From contig NZ_VKKX01000044.1 in the NCBI RefSeq assembly GCF_008271655.1, positions 1 to 47,675 of the forward strand: a DNA stretch of 47,675 nucleotides, written 5' to 3'. Source of the DNA: Gemmobacter caeruleus. GTDB lineage: Bacteria > Pseudomonadota > Alphaproteobacteria > Rhodobacterales > Rhodobacteraceae. The notes under the pieces were generated by a model that saw only the letters and a program-made list of their open reading frames with translations, was not told where the DNA came from and made no database searches. This document shows positions 1-8,455 of this stretch, piece by piece. Positions within the stretch are counted from its first letter, which is position 1. Each line of letters opens with the position of its first letter. The position numbers and the translations under genes are program-made.

Positions 1-87
1 CTGCTTGAGCCAATCGGGAACATCCCGCCCGCAGAAGCAGAGGACAATTTCTACGCAGCTCTGGAAACTGAAGCCATGGCCGCGTAA
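1..87 (+). CDS. IS3-family transposase OrfB, C-terminal fragment
   Basis: Twenty-eight codons are open from the first base to a TAA at 85-87. They read LLEPIGNIPPAEAEDNFYAA and then LETEAMAA. This tail (IGNIPPAEAE...YYAAL) is typical of the integrase-type transposase (DDE fold) of IS3-family elements, which normally ends some 10-40 bases before the right terminal repeat, as here. Only the extreme C-terminus is present, so catalytic residues cannot be assessed and the 5' end is outside the window. Confidence 0.75.
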   Translation: MLEPIGNIPPAEAEDNFYAALETEAMAA

Positions 88-97
88 CTAAGATCAA

Positions 98-211
98 TCA
101 GCCTCCGGCAAACCCGGCGCGGTTCAGATCGAGCCTATCCGCCTGCGTCTCCTGCGCCGCTTCGATCCGGCGCAGGGCCTCGTCATAGGCTGTCTTTGCT
201 GCGTCGCTCAT
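98..211 (-). pseudogene. 5' fragment of a small gene cut by the IS insertion
   Basis: From an ATG at 211-209 this strand codes for 37 residues. The first 28 (MSDAAKTAYDEALRRIEAAQ, then ETQADRLD) precede the IS boundary at 126. The last nine (LNRAGFAGG) are encoded by the IS end, and the frame stops at a TGA inside the element. The fragment looks like the start of a soluble leucine-rich-repeat protein, in which a short amphipathic helix (AYDEALRRIEAA) is followed by an LDL strand, but 28 residues are too few for a firm family call. The gene is probably inactivated, with the rest, if kept, on the far side of the element outside the window. Confidence 0.5.
101..126. repeat. Putative right terminal inverted repeat of the IS3-family element
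   Basis: The 26 bases between the transposase stop and the flanking DNA hold the symmetrical run CCGGCAAACCCGG followed by CGCGGTTCA. The outermost bases, read inward, are TGAACCGC, which fits IS3-group ends that start with TG. The partner repeat is outside the window, so the outer boundary is inferred. Confidence 0.5.
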
Positions 212-273
212 CCCGGACCCATGCAACCCCTGGGGGTAACGTCGCCCTGGGGCGTGGGGGCGTCAAGGGGGTG

Positions 274-720
274 TCAGCGCAGTTTCAGGCGGTAGCGCAC
301 ATGGCCGTCATAGGGGGTGTAGCTGTCATAAAGCGCGCGGGCGCGGCTGTTGTCTTCGTCGGTGTGCCAATAGAGCCGGTGCCAGCCCCTTGCGGTGGCC
401 AGCGCGCGCAGATCGTCGATCAGGGCGCGGCCCACGCCCATGCCCCGGGCGGCCTCGCTGACGAACAGATCTTCCAGATAGCAATCCTCGCCCGCGACCC
501 AGGTCGAGCAATGCGCGTGATGCAGCGCGAAGCCCAGCATCCGCGTGCCGTCAAAGGCCAGCCGGCCGGTCAGCGGGCTTGCGGGATCCATCAGCCGCGC
601 CCAGGTGCGGGCCGTCACCTCGGGCGCCAAATCCACCTCGTAAAAGGCCAGATAATCGGCCCAGAGGCCGCGCCAGTCGGCCTCATCCCCCGGCTCTGCG
701 TCGCGGATCGTCAGGCTCAT
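274..720 (-). CDS. GNAT-family N-acetyltransferase
   Basis: A 148-residue protein of the GCN5-related acetyltransferase fold, which transfers acetyl groups from acetyl-CoA to a small amine or protein N-terminus. The acetyl-CoA pyrophosphate loop is visible as RGMGVGRA at residues 92-99, after the usual strand (YLEDLFV, 81-87). The C-terminal WHTDEDNSRARALYDSY (118-134) is the common GNAT motif B. I chose the ATG at 720: it overlaps the stop of the dipeptidase gene by 4 bases (ATGA), a sign of translational coupling. A start 17 codons upstream would lie deep inside that gene. The substrate cannot be told from the sequence. Confidence 0.85.
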   Translation of the reverse strand: MSLTIRDAEPGDEADWRGLWADYLAFYEVDLAPEVTARTWARLMDPASPLTGRLAFDGTRMLGFALHHAHCSTWVAGEDCYLEDLFVSEAARGMGVGRALIDDLRALATARGWHRLYWHTDEDNSRARALYDSYTPYDGHVRYRLKLR

Positions 721-2099
721 GTCAGTTGGGCCAGCAGGCGGGCCCAGCTGCGGATGCCCTTGTGGAAACATTCGACATCGTATTTTTCGTTCGGGCTGTG
801 GATCTGGTCATCGTCGCGGCCAAAGCCCAGCAGCATCGCATCCATGCCGAGATGGGTCTTGAAATAGCCCGCGATCGGGATCGACCCGCCGCAGCCGACA
901 TAGGCGGCGGGGCGCCCCCATTCGGCGGCCAGGGCGGCGCGGGCGGCCTCGAAGGCCGGGTGGGTAATCTGCATCACCCCGGCGGGCGAGGCGCCATGTT
1001 CGGCAAAGCTCACGCTGCAATCGGCGGGCACCTGCGCGCGCACCCAGTCGCGGAACGCGATGCGCAGGGCCTCGGGGTCTTGCTGGCCGACGAGGCGGAA
1101 GCTGACCTTGGCGCGGGCCTCGCCCGGCAGGACGGTCTTGAACCCGTCGCCGGCATAGCCGCCGGAAATGCCGTTCACCTCGGCCGTGGGGCGCGACCAG
1201 ATCATTTCCAGCGGCGTGCGATCCTGTTCGCCGGCCGGGATCGAGAGGCCCACATCGCCCAGGAATTTCGCATGGTCGAAGGCAAGGTTCTGCCACTGCG
1301 CGCGGATCGCGTCTGGCAGTTCGGTCACGCCGTCATAAAAGCCCGGCACCTGCACGCGGCCGGTTTCGTCATGCAGACCGGCGAGGATTTTCGACAGGAC
1401 ATGGATCGGGTTGCGCGCCAGCCCGCCGAACATGCCCGAATGCAGATCCTTGTTCGCGGCGCGGATCACGATTTCCTCGCCCAGCAGGCCGCGCAGCATG
1501 GTGACGATGGCGGGCGCCGTATCCTGAAACAGGCCCGTGTCGCAGATCAGCGCCACATCGGCCTTCAGCTCGGCCGCATGGGCCTGAAGAAACGGGATGA
1601 GCGAGGGCGAACCCGATTCCTCCTCGCCCTCGAGCAGGATGGTCAGGCGGCAGGGCAGGGTGCCATGCACCGCCTTCCAGGCCCGCAGCGCCTCCAGAAA
1701 GGTCATGAGCTGGCCCTTGTCGTCCGAGGCGCCGCGTGCGCGGATCACCGGGCCGCGCGGGCCGTCCTGCACCTGCGGGTCAAAGGGATCGCGGTCCCAC
1801 AGATCCAGCGGATCCACGGGCTGCACGTCGTAATGGCCGTAAAACAGCAGATGCGGCCCGCCCGCGCCAGCTACGGGGCCGCCCTGCGCCACCACCATCG
1901 GATGCCCGGGCGTTTCATGGGCGCGGGCGGTGAAGCCCAGCCCCTCCAGATCGGCGACCAGCCAGTCGGCGGCGCGGGCGCAATCGGGCTTGAAGGCCGG
2001 ATCGGTGGAGATCGAGGGGATGCGCAGCAGATCGAAAAGCCGGTCCAGTGCGGCGGGTTGATCCTGGTCGATGCGGGCCAGCACGGCGTCAAGGGACAT
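717..2099 (-). CDS. M20-family metallopeptidase (dipeptidase)
   Basis: A 460-residue, probably dinuclear zinc, cytosolic peptidase of family M20, the group with carnosinase-like and non-specific dipeptidases. Metal-site motifs are all present: GHYDVQP with His89 and Asp91, ASDDKG with the bridging Asp126, EGEEESGS with the Glu pair at 159-160, CDTG with Asp187, and a late His in the HSPNEKYD motif near 430. The length is normal for the subfamily that carries a dimerisation lid domain between the two halves of the catalytic domain. It starts a two-gene operon with the acetyltransferase, overlapping it by 4 bases. No signal peptide is seen. The natural substrate is unknown. Confidence 0.9.
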   Translation of the reverse strand: MSLDAVLARIDQDQPAALDRLFDLLRIPSISTDPAFKPDCARAADWLVADLEGLGFTARAHETPGHPMVVAQGGPVAGAGGPHLLFYGHYDVQPVDPLDLWDRDPFDPQVQDGPRGPVIRARGASDDKGQLMTFLEALRAWKAVHGTLPCRLTILLEGEEESGSPSLIPFLQAHAAELKADVALICDTGLFQDTAPAIVTMLRGLLGEEIVIRAANKDLHSGMFGGLARNPIHVLSKILAGLHDETGRVQVPGFYDGVTELPDAIRAQWQNLAFDHAKFLGDVGLSIPAGEQDRTPLEMIWSRPTAEVNGISGGYAGDGFKTVLPGEARAKVSFRLVGQQDPEALRIAFRDWVRAQVPADCSVSFAEHGASPAGVMQITHPAFEAARAALAAEWGRPAAYVGCGGSIPIAGYFKTHLGMDAMLLGFGRDDDQIHSPNEKYDVECFHKGIRSWARLLAQLT

Positions 2100-2230
2100 G
2101 GGGCATTTCTCCGGCGATATCTGTCGGGGGCGAGCCTAGCAGCCCGCGCCCCGGTGTCCAGTGCGGTGCGGGTCTTCGCATTGGCGGCGAAACCGGCTAG
2201 AAGGCCGGGGATGATGCAAGGGGGGCGCCG

Positions 2231-2788
2231 ATGATCCGCGCAACGCTCGTTCTTTTGGTGCTGGCTGCGGCGCTGCCGGCCTCGGCGCAAGAGGTGCTGC
2301 GCGGCAAGGCGGCGCAGCGGCTGATGTTCAAGCCCGAAGGGTCGCGGCTGGAGATCGTGGCCAAGGGCGGGCTGTCCGAGGCCAATCTGTCGGCGTTGTC
2401 GATGGTGGGCAAGGATCAGCCCTATTACGGTGCCATCGCGATTTCCCCCGATGAGGGGCTGATGGTCGATGCCACGGTCGCCGCGGTGAATTATCACGGC
2501 ACCGAGGCGGCGGAGGCCGCGGCGCTGAAGGGCTGCGAGGCCGCGCGCAAGGGCAAGGCGGCCTGTCTGGTGATCGGCCTGATCCGCCCTGACGGATGGG
2601 AGCCGCGCGCCCTGCAATTGTCGCAAGACGCGACAAGGGCGCTGCGCGGCGATTACAAGGCCCCCGGCGCATTGGCGATTTCGGCCACGACCGGGCATTT
2701 CGGTCTGGGTGCCGATGCGGGCGCGGCGGTCGCGGCCTGCGAGGCGGGCGCGAAGCCCGGCGATTGCCGCGTGGTCGTACAGGACTGA
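2231..2788 (+). CDS. Secreted hypothetical protein upstream of hemA
   Basis: A 185-residue protein with a clear signal peptide (about residues 1-19, ending PASA before QEV). The mature part has no domain I recognise with certainty. It carries a Cys pair in GCEAARKGKAAC near 97-108 and another near the C-terminus (AACEAG, GDCRVV), so disulfides in the periplasm are plausible. Genes of this type sit next to hemA in related genomes as far as I recall and may be labelled 5-aminolevulinate synthase by proximity; nothing in this sequence supports an enzyme of that kind. It shares a divergent spacer (2100-2230) with the dipeptidase gene. Confidence 0.75.
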   Translation: MIRATLVLLVLAAALPASAQEVLRGKAAQRLMFKPEGSRLEIVAKGGLSEANLSALSMVGKDQPYYGAIAISPDEGLMVDATVAAVNYHGTEAAEAAALKGCEAARKGKAACLVIGLIRPDGWEPRALQLSQDATRALRGDYKAPGALAISATTGHFGLGADAGAAVAACEAGAKPGDCRVVVQD

Positions 2789-2853
2789 CGCGGATTTCTG
2801 CCGGCACGGACCAAAGTCCGGGGTGGCAAAATGCCCTGTTTGCGATACAGGAT

Positions 2854-2867
2854 TTGACCAATATCAA
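2854..2867 (+). promoter_or_regulatory. FNR/FnrL box upstream of hemA
   Basis: TTGACCAATATCAA matches the FNR consensus TTGAT-N4-ATCAA in nine of ten fixed positions. It lies 82 bases before the hemA start. FnrL control of hemA under low oxygen is established in Rhodobacter sphaeroides. A site centred at about -41.5 would place the transcription start near 2902. A shorter dyad, CCTGT-N7-ACAGG, lies just upstream at 2835-2851. Confidence 0.8.
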
Positions 2868-2949
2868 GGCGCGGGGGCCAGCCCGGCCTTAACAGCTAAC
2901 CCAGCCCGGCGCCGCAAGGCTTGCGGCCCGCCAGCAAGGGAGACGGAAG

Positions 2950-4179
2950 ATGGACTACGACAAGGCACTCGATACCGCGATCCAGCGGCTGCATGACGAG
3001 GGGCGCTATCGCACCTTCATCGACATCGAGCGCAAGCGCGGCCAGTTCCCCCATGCGGTCTGGCGCAAGCCCGACGGGTCGGAAAAGGATATCACCGTCT
3101 GGTGCGGCAACGATTATCTGGGCATGGGCCAGCACCCCGCCGTTCTGGCCGCGATGCACGAGGCCCTGGATGCGACCGGCGCCGGTTCGGGCGGCACGCG
3201 CAACATTTCCGGCACCACCGTCTATCACAAGCGGCTGGAGGCCGAGATCGCCGATCTGCACGGCAAAGAGGCCGCGCTGGTGTTTTCCAGCGCCTATGTT
3301 GCCAATGACGCCACGCTTTCGACGCTGCCCAAGCTGTTTCCGGGCCTGATCATCTATTCCGACGCGCTCAACCATGCCTCGATGATCGAAGGGGTGCGCC
3401 GCAATGGCGGGGCCAAGCGCATCTTCCGGCACAATGATGTCGCGCATCTGCGCGAGCTGATCGCGGCCGACGATCCGGCGGCGCCCAAGCTGATCGCCTT
3501 CGAATCGATCTATTCGATGGATGGCGATTTCGGCCCGATCCGCGAGATCTGCGATCTGGCCGAGGAAGTCGGCGCGCTGACCTATCTGGATGAGGTGCAT
3601 GCCGTGGGCATGTATGGCCCGCGCGGTGCCGGTGTGGCGGAACGTGACGGCCAGATGGCCCGGGTGGACATCATCAACGCGACGCTGGGCAAGGCCTTTG
3701 GCGTGTTCGGCGGCTATGTGGCGGCCAGCGCCAAGATGGTCGACGCGATCCGCTCCTACGCGCCGGGCTTCATCTTCACCACCTCGTTGCCGCCGGTCGT
3801 GGCGGCGGGGGCCGCGGCCTCCATCGCGTTCCTCAAGACGGCCGAGGGGCAGAAACTGCGCGACCTGCAACAATCCCATGCCCGCACGCTCAAGCTGCGG
3901 CTGCGCGGGATGGGGCTGCCGATCATCGACCACGGGTCGCATATCGTGCCGGTGCATGTCGGCAATCCGGTGCATTGCAAGATGCTGTCGGACATGCTGC
4001 TGGAACATTTCGGCGTCTATGTGCAGCCGATCAACTTCCCCACCGTGCCGCGTGGCACGGAGCGCCTGCGCTTTACCCCGTCGCCCGTGCATGATCCGAA
4101 GCAGATTGATGCCCTGGTGCGCGCCATGGATACGCTCTGGGGGCAATGTGCGCTGAATCGTGCCGAACTGTCGGCCTGA
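2950..4179 (+). CDS. hemA: 5-aminolevulinate synthase
   Basis: A 409-residue PLP enzyme that condenses glycine and succinyl-CoA to 5-aminolevulinate, the first step of tetrapyrrole synthesis by the C4 (Shemin) route used by alphaproteobacteria. Diagnostic residues are present: the cofactor lysine Lys248 in TLGKAFG, Asp214 and His217 in LDEVHAVG, the [11 protein letters not shown] loop (79-89) and [10 protein letters not shown] (184-193). The length equals that of Rhodobacter HemA. GGGAGACGGAAG before the ATG serves as ribosome binding site. The FNR-type box upstream implies induction when oxygen falls, when more heme or bacteriochlorophyll may be needed. No photosynthesis genes are in the window. 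Confidence 0.98.
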   Translation: MDYDKALDTAIQRLHDEGRYRTFIDIERKRGQFPHAVWRKPDGSEKDITVWCGNDYLGMGQHPAVLAAMHEALDATGAGSGGTRNISGTTVYHKRLEAEIADLHGKEAALVFSSAYVANDATLSTLPKLFPGLIIYSDALNHASMIEGVRRNGGAKRIFRHNDVAHLRELIAADDPAAPKLIAFESIYSMDGDFGPIREICDLAEEVGALTYLDEVHAVGMYGPRGAGVAERDGQMARVDIINATLGKAFGVFGGYVAASAKMVDAIRSYAPGFIFTTSLPPVVAAGAAASIAFLKTAEGQKLRDLQQSHARTLKLRLRGMGLPIIDHGSHIVPVHVGNPVHCKMLSDMLLEHFGVYVQPINFPTVPRGTERLRFTPSPVHDPKQIDALVRAMDTLWGQCALNRAELSA

Positions 4180-4304
4180 ATCCCGCAGTTGGTGTAAATG
4201 CCGCTTGCCCTATGCTACGCTTAGCGCAATGAGACCAAAGTTGAGTCGTCACGCAAGGCGACTCGGGTAAACAGCCAAAGACTAGGCAGGACGGGACAGG
4301 GCGG

Positions 4305-5555
4305 ATGATCTGGCGGAGGAGCACCCCTTCGACGGGCGAGACTGACAAACCCAAGGGCTTCGATGATTTCGAGCTGCGTCTCGGCGACGTGATGCGCGGC
4401 GAGAGGGCCACCCTTGGCAAGTCTCTCCTCGATGTGCAGCGCGAGCTGAAGATCAAGGCGACCTATATCGCCGCGATCGAGAATTGCGATCTGGCAGCCT
4501 TTGAAAGTCAGAGCTTCGTGGCCGGCTATGTGCGGTCCTATGCCCGCTATCTGGGCATGGACCCGGATGCCGCCTTCAAGCGGTTCTGTGCAGAGGCGAA
4601 TTTCGAGGTGGCGCATGGCATGTCTGCCGCCGCCGCCCCCGCCAATATCGCCGCCGCCCGCGCGCGCGCCAATAGCGGCGCCGAATTCCGCGATCCGCTG
4701 GCCAATCCGAATGCGCTGTTCGTGCCGCGCAGCGAAGGCTGGCTCAGCCGGGTGGAACCGGGCGCCGTCGGGTCGCTGCTGGTGCTGACCGCGCTGATCG
4801 GCGCGCTTGGCTATGGCGGCTGGTCGGTCCTGCGCGAGGTGCAGCGCGTGCAACTGGCCCCGGTGGACGAGGCGCCCGTGGTGGTGGCCGAGGTCGATCC
4901 GCTGGCCAATGTGCAACCCATCGCCCCGGTGGAGCGGGTGGAGCCGGAGGCGCAGCAGCTTGCCGCCAATGACCCCGCGCCGCAACCGGGCAGCCCGGAA
5001 CTGATCAATCGGCTGCGCCGCCCCGAAGCGCTGGACGTTCCGGTCTTCGTGTCGCGCGATGGCCCGATTGCCGCCATCGACCCGCGCCAGACCGGCACCT
5101 ATGCCGGGCAGGGTGGCGCGACGCAGGCCGCCCCGGCGACCGTGGCCGAGGCGGACGGCATGGCCGCGCCGCTGGACGATCAGGTGCGCGTCGTGGCCGA
5201 GGCCAAGCCGGGGGTCGAGGTTCTGGCCGTGCGCCCGTCCTGGGTTCGGGTTTCGGCGGCCGACGGCTCGGTCCTGTTCGAGAAAATCCTCGATGCCGGC
5301 GAACGCTATACCGTGCCCGCGCTGGAACAGGCGGCGACGCTGCGGTCGGGCAATTCCGGTTCGGTCTATTTTCTGGTGAACGGCCAGGCCTATGGCCCCG
5401 CCGCGCCCGGGCCGCAGGTGGTCAAGAACATCGCGCTGACCGAAGACGCCCTGACGCAGAAATATGCGGTGGCCAAGCTGGATGATGACGCCGATCTGGC
5501 GCGCATCGTCAATGTGGCCGAGGTCGTGCCGCAGCCGGATCAGCCGCTGCAATGA
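4305..5555 (+). CDS. RodZ-like helix-turn-helix membrane protein (DUF4115)
   Basis: A 416-residue protein with the layout of RodZ, the bitopic protein that links MreB to the elongation machinery in rods. Residues 25-95 form the cytoplasmic helix-turn-helix domain ([14 protein letters not shown], then [10 protein letters not shown] and [14 protein letters not shown]). One membrane segment lies at about 156-176 ([19 protein letters not shown]). The periplasmic part ends in a beta-rich DUF4115-type domain ([17 protein letters not shown] and a glycine-rich turn). The central 180-310 region is low-complexity and rich in Pro and acidic residues. The next gene is ispG, the same neighbour RodZ has in many gammaproteobacteria, which supports the call. 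A bacterium with non-rod shape could use it otherwise. Confidence 0.85.
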   Translation: MIWRRSTPSTGETDKPKGFDDFELRLGDVMRGERATLGKSLLDVQRELKIKATYIAAIENCDLAAFESQSFVAGYVRSYARYLGMDPDAAFKRFCAEANFEVAHGMSAAAAPANIAAARARANSGAEFRDPLANPNALFVPRSEGWLSRVEPGAVGSLLVLTALIGALGYGGWSVLREVQRVQLAPVDEAPVVVAEVDPLANVQPIAPVERVEPEAQQLAANDPAPQPGSPELINRLRRPEALDVPVFVSRDGPIAAIDPRQTGTYAGQGGATQAAPATVAEADGMAAPLDDQVRVVAEAKPGVEVLAVRPSWVRVSAADGSVLFEKILDAGERYTVPALEQAATLRSGNSGSVYFLVNGQAYGPAAPGPQVVKNIALTEDALTQKYAVAKLDDDADLARIVNVAEVVPQPDQPLQ

Positions 5556-5570
5556 TCCCTGCGAAGTGAT

Positions 5571-5614
5571 GCGAAACGGCCCCGGCGGCATTGCCCCGGG
5601 GCCGTTTCGCTTTT
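5571..5614 (+). terminator. Strong intrinsic terminator or attenuator between the rodZ-like gene and ispG
   Basis: GCGAAACGGCCCCGG (5571-5585) pairs perfectly with CCGGGGCCGTTTCGC (5596-5610) around a 10-base loop, and TTTT follows. Only 35 bases separate it from the ispG start, leaving little room for a separate promoter. Confidence 0.85.
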
Positions 5615-5649
5615 ATCTATCGCGGCGAAGCTGGCGAAAGGCCCCGATC

Positions 5650-6768
5650 ATGTCGCACAATCCCATCCGTCCCTGGCGCAATATCGAACGGCGCAAATCG
5701 CGCCAGATCCGCGTGGGCAAGGTGCTGGTGGGGGGTGATGCGCCGATCTCGGTGCAGACCATGACGAACACCATCACCTCGGATGTGAAGGCGACGCTGG
5801 AACAGGTGCAGCGCTGCGCGGTGGCCGGTGCCGATATCGTGCGGATCTCGACGCCCGACGAAGACAGCACCCGCGCGCTGCGCGAGATCGTGGCCGAAAG
5901 CCCGGTGCCGATCGTGGCCGACATCCATTTCCACTATAAACGCGCGATCGAGGCCGCCGAGGCCGGAGCCGCCTGCCTGCGCATCAACCCCGGCAATATC
6001 GGTGACGCCAAGCGCGTGGCCGAGGTGGTGCGCGCGGCCAAGGACCATGGCTGTTCCATCCGTATCGGGGTGAATGCCGGGTCGCTGGAAAAGCACCTGC
6101 TGGACAAATATGCCGAACCCTGCCCCGAGGCGATGGTGGAAAGCGGGCTCGATCATATCAAGTTGTTGCAGGACAACGATTTTCACGAATTCAAGATCAG
6201 CGTGAAGGCGTCAGATGTCTTTCTGGCCGCCGCCGCCTATCAGCAACTGGCCGAGGTGACCGACGCCCCGATCCATCTGGGCATCACCGAGGCCGGCGGC
6301 CTGATGTCGGGCACGGTGAAATCCGCCATCGGGCTGGGGAACCTGCTGTGGTCGGGCATCGGCGACACGATCCGGGTCAGCCTCTCGGCCGATCCGGTGG
6401 AGGAGGTGAAGGTCGGGTTCGAGATCCTCAAATCGCTGGGCCTGCGCCATCGCGGCGTCACCATCATCTCGTGCCCCTCCTGCGCGCGGCAGGGGTTCGA
6501 CGTGATCAAGACCGTCTCGGCACTGGAGGACCGTCTGGCCCATGTGACCACCAGCCTCAGCCTGTCGATCATCGGTTGCGTGGTGAACGGGCCGGGCGAG
6601 GCGCTGATGACCGATATCGGCTTTACCGGCGGCGGGGCGGGGGCGGGCATGGTCTATCTGGCGGGCAAGCAAAGCCACAAGATGACCAATGACCAGATGA
6701 TCGACCATATCGTCGGGCTGGTCGAAGACCGCGCCGCGCAGATCGAGGCGGCCAAGGCGGCAGAATGA
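5650..6768 (+). CDS. ispG: (E)-4-hydroxy-3-methylbut-2-enyl-diphosphate synthase
   Basis: A 372-residue [4Fe-4S] enzyme of the MEP isoprenoid pathway that converts MEcPP to HMBPP. The cluster ligands are Cys275 and Cys278 (SCPSCARQG) and Cys310 ([10 protein letters not shown]), with Glu317 as the fourth ligand, matching the bacterial short form. The TIM-barrel half is intact (SVQTMTNT near 34, DIHFHY near 96, RINPGN near 115). I start at the ATG at 5650 ([10 protein letters not shown]), preceded by GGCGAAAGG; an in-frame extension upstream runs through the preceding gene's 3' end and the hairpin and is not real. The hairpin directly upstream suggests attenuated or separately started transcription. 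Confidence 0.97.
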   Translation: MSHNPIRPWRNIERRKSRQIRVGKVLVGGDAPISVQTMTNTITSDVKATLEQVQRCAVAGADIVRISTPDEDSTRALREIVAESPVPIVADIHFHYKRAIEAAEAGAACLRINPGNIGDAKRVAEVVRAAKDHGCSIRIGVNAGSLEKHLLDKYAEPCPEAMVESGLDHIKLLQDNDFHEFKISVKASDVFLAAAAYQQLAEVTDAPIHLGITEAGGLMSGTVKSAIGLGNLLWSGIGDTIRVSLSADPVEEVKVGFEILKSLGLRHRGVTIISCPSCARQGFDVIKTVSALEDRLAHVTTSLSLSIIGCVVNGPGEALMTDIGFTGGGAGAGMVYLAGKQSHKMTNDQMIDHIVGLVEDRAAQIEAAKAAE

Positions 6769-6858
6769 CCGGAACCTTTTCGCGGGCGGCGGGTTGATGC
6801 TGCAACAGGCGCCGTGCCCCGGACGGGTTGCCGCGCCGCCCAACGAAAAGGAAAATCC

Positions 6859-7533
6859 ATGCGCAAGCACATGCTTTTTGCCGCTTCGGCGGCCGGTCTT
6901 TTCATGGCCTCGGCGGCTTCGGCCGAAGTCGCTTTCACCGCGGGCACCGATCTGAACCTGCGCTCTGGCCCCGGCGGCAATTACGAGGTGCTGGGGGTCA
7001 TCCCGGCGGCGCAGCCGGTGATGATCGATGGCTGTCTGGCCGAGTCCAACTGGTGCCAGGTCAATTATGACGGCAAGACGGGCTGGGCTGCGTCGGATTA
7101 CCTGACCGTTGCGGGCGTGCCGGCCGCTGATGCCGGCGTCGTGGTGCTGTCGCAGCGCCCCGCCGATGTGGAGGTCAAGACTGTGACCTATACCGATGCC
7201 TCGGACCAGGCGGCGTCGGCGGCGGCCGGGGCGGCGGCGGGGGCGACGGCTGGCGCCATGCTGGGCGGCCCGCCCGGTGCGATGATCGGCCTCATTCTGG
7301 GCAATGCGACCGGCGCCGCCGTGGCAGAGCCCACGACCGAGGTGGTGACCTATGTCGAACAGAACCCGGTGGAGCCGATGCTGCTGGACGGCGAGATCGT
7401 GGTCGGTGCCGGCATCCCGGCCGAGGTGACCCTGGCCCCGGTGCCGGAGAGCGAGTTCTCGTATCTCTATCTGAACGGTCAGCCGGTCATTGTGTCGAAT
7501 ACCGACCGGACCATCGTGAAGATCATCCGCTAA
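6859..7533 (+). CDS. Secreted SH3-domain / DUF1236 protein
   Basis: A 224-residue exported protein. A signal peptide covers about residues 1-22 (ends ASA before EVAF). A bacterial SH3 domain follows (23-82: LNLRSGPGGNYEVLG, then NWCQVNYDGKTGW), a fold that often binds cell-wall peptides. Residues 115-160 contain a Gly/Ala-rich, glycine-zipper-like hydrophobic stretch that might insert in a membrane. The C-terminal 50 residues resemble DUF1236 (PAEVTLAPVPESEFSYLYLN, ending in VKIIR). GAAAAGGAAAATCC gives a good ribosome binding site for the ATG at 6859. The role is unknown; envelope stress or cell-wall association is likely. Confidence 0.85.
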   Translation: MRKHMLFAASAAGLFMASAASAEVAFTAGTDLNLRSGPGGNYEVLGVIPAAQPVMIDGCLAESNWCQVNYDGKTGWAASDYLTVAGVPAADAGVVVLSQRPADVEVKTVTYTDASDQAASAAAGAAAGATAGAMLGGPPGAMIGLILGNATGAAVAEPTTEVVTYVEQNPVEPMLLDGEIVVGAGIPAEVTLAPVPESEFSYLYLNGQPVIVSNTDRTIVKIIR

Positions 7534-7552
7534 GGTGTTGATGTTGAATATG

Positions 7553-7581
7553 AAAAGGCCGCGCGACAGCGCGGCCTTTTT
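7553..7581. terminator. Bidirectional intrinsic terminator
   Basis: AAAAGGCCGCGC (7553-7564), loop GACA, GCGCGGCCTTTT (7569-7580) with a further T. It has A and T tracts on both sides and lies between the convergent SH3/DUF1236 and DsbA-like genes. Confidence 0.9.
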
Positions 7582-7598
7582 GCATGGGGCGCGGTGGT

Positions 7599-8351
7599 TC
7601 AGCCGTCCTTGCGCTGTTCGGCGACGATCTGTTTCATGCCCTCCAGCGGGACATAGCCGCGGAGCATGGTGTCCTGCACCACAAAGCTGGGCGTGCCGTT
7701 GATCTGCATCGTGGTGCCAAGCGCGTGGTTGGCGTCGATCACGGCGGCGACTTCGGGGCTGTCCATCTTGGCGGTGATCGCCGCGGCATCGAGCCCGAGT
7801 TCGGTCGCAAGCGCCGACAGGCTTTCGGCGGTCGCGTCACCGCGCAGCGTGATCAGCGCGTCATGCGCCTTTTTATAGGCCTCGTCCCCGGCCACCATCC
7901 GCGTCGCGATGGCGAATTTCGACGAGATCACCGATTGTTCGCCGAGAATCGGGAACTCCTTGACGACAAAGCGGATATTGCCGTCCTGGCTGACCAGATC
8001 CTCGACCTCTTGCCAGGCCTTGCGGCAATAGCCGCAGCGGTAATCGAGGAATTCGACCACGGTGATGTCGCCCTGCGGATTGCCCCCGACCCAATCGTCG
8101 GGATGGGAGAACAGCGCCTCCTTGTTCGCGGCGACCAGTTGCAGGTCGGTTTCGGCCGCCGCCTGTTGCTGGCGCTGTTCCAGCACGTTCAGCGCCTCCA
8201 GCAGCACTTCGGGATTTTCCAGCAGATAGGCCTTCACTTCGGCCCGAAAGGCGGCGCGTTCGGCCTCGGACATCGCGGTCAGGTCGCCTGCCACCGCAGG
8301 CAGGGCAAGGCCGAGCGCGACGGTCGCGGCGGCGAAAACGGGGCGGATCAT
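7599..8351 (-). CDS. DsbA-family thiol:disulfide oxidoreductase with N-terminal extension
   Basis: A 250-residue periplasmic thioredoxin-fold protein. The signal peptide is at about 1-22. Residues 25-75 form a helical, glutamine-rich extension (ENPEVLLEALNVLEQRQQQA) of the kind seen in ScsC and Com1-like proteins, where it can drive oligomerisation. The redox motif is Cys106-Gly-Tyr-Cys109 in FLDYRCGYCRKAW, and the cis-proline loop is INGTPSF. A CGYC motif and the extension point to a ScsC-like isomerase or oxidase rather than classical DsbA (CPHC). It stands alone and converges on the SH3/DUF1236 gene. Confidence 0.9.
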   Translation of the reverse strand: MIRPVFAAATVALGLALPAVAGDLTAMSEAERAAFRAEVKAYLLENPEVLLEALNVLEQRQQQAAAETDLQLVAANKEALFSHPDDWVGGNPQGDITVVEFLDYRCGYCRKAWQEVEDLVSQDGNIRFVVKEFPILGEQSVISSKFAIATRMVAGDEAYKKAHDALITLRGDATAESLSALATELGLDAAAITAKMDSPEVAAVIDANHALGTTMQINGTPSFVVQDTMLRGYVPLEGMKQIVAEQRKDG

Positions 8352-8455
8352 CGGGTTCTCCCATCAGACGGCGGGCGGGCGGCCAGACAGCCCCGGGCCG
8401 CCTTGACGCGCGCAGCCCGCCGGGCCAGTGTCGGCGCGACTTTAAGGGGGCTTAC

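Larger units (their letters stand above)
1..126 (+). mobile_element. Right end of an IS3-family insertion sequence (partial)
   Basis: The window opens inside an insertion sequence. The transposase reading frame ends at 87, and a terminal repeat-like stretch follows at 101-126, ending in GGTTCA; read on the minus strand it begins TGAACCGC, a typical start for IS3-group terminal repeats. The left end lies outside the window, so the length and the target duplication cannot be checked. Bases 127-129 (GAT) would be the right-hand copy of a 3-bp target repeat if the boundary is correct. The element interrupts a small gene on the minus strand. Confidence 0.65.

Noticed and set aside
2837-2849. TGT-N7-ACA before hemA as a PpsR/CrtJ site.
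   Set aside because: That regulator needs TGT-N12-ACA; the spacing here is wrong.
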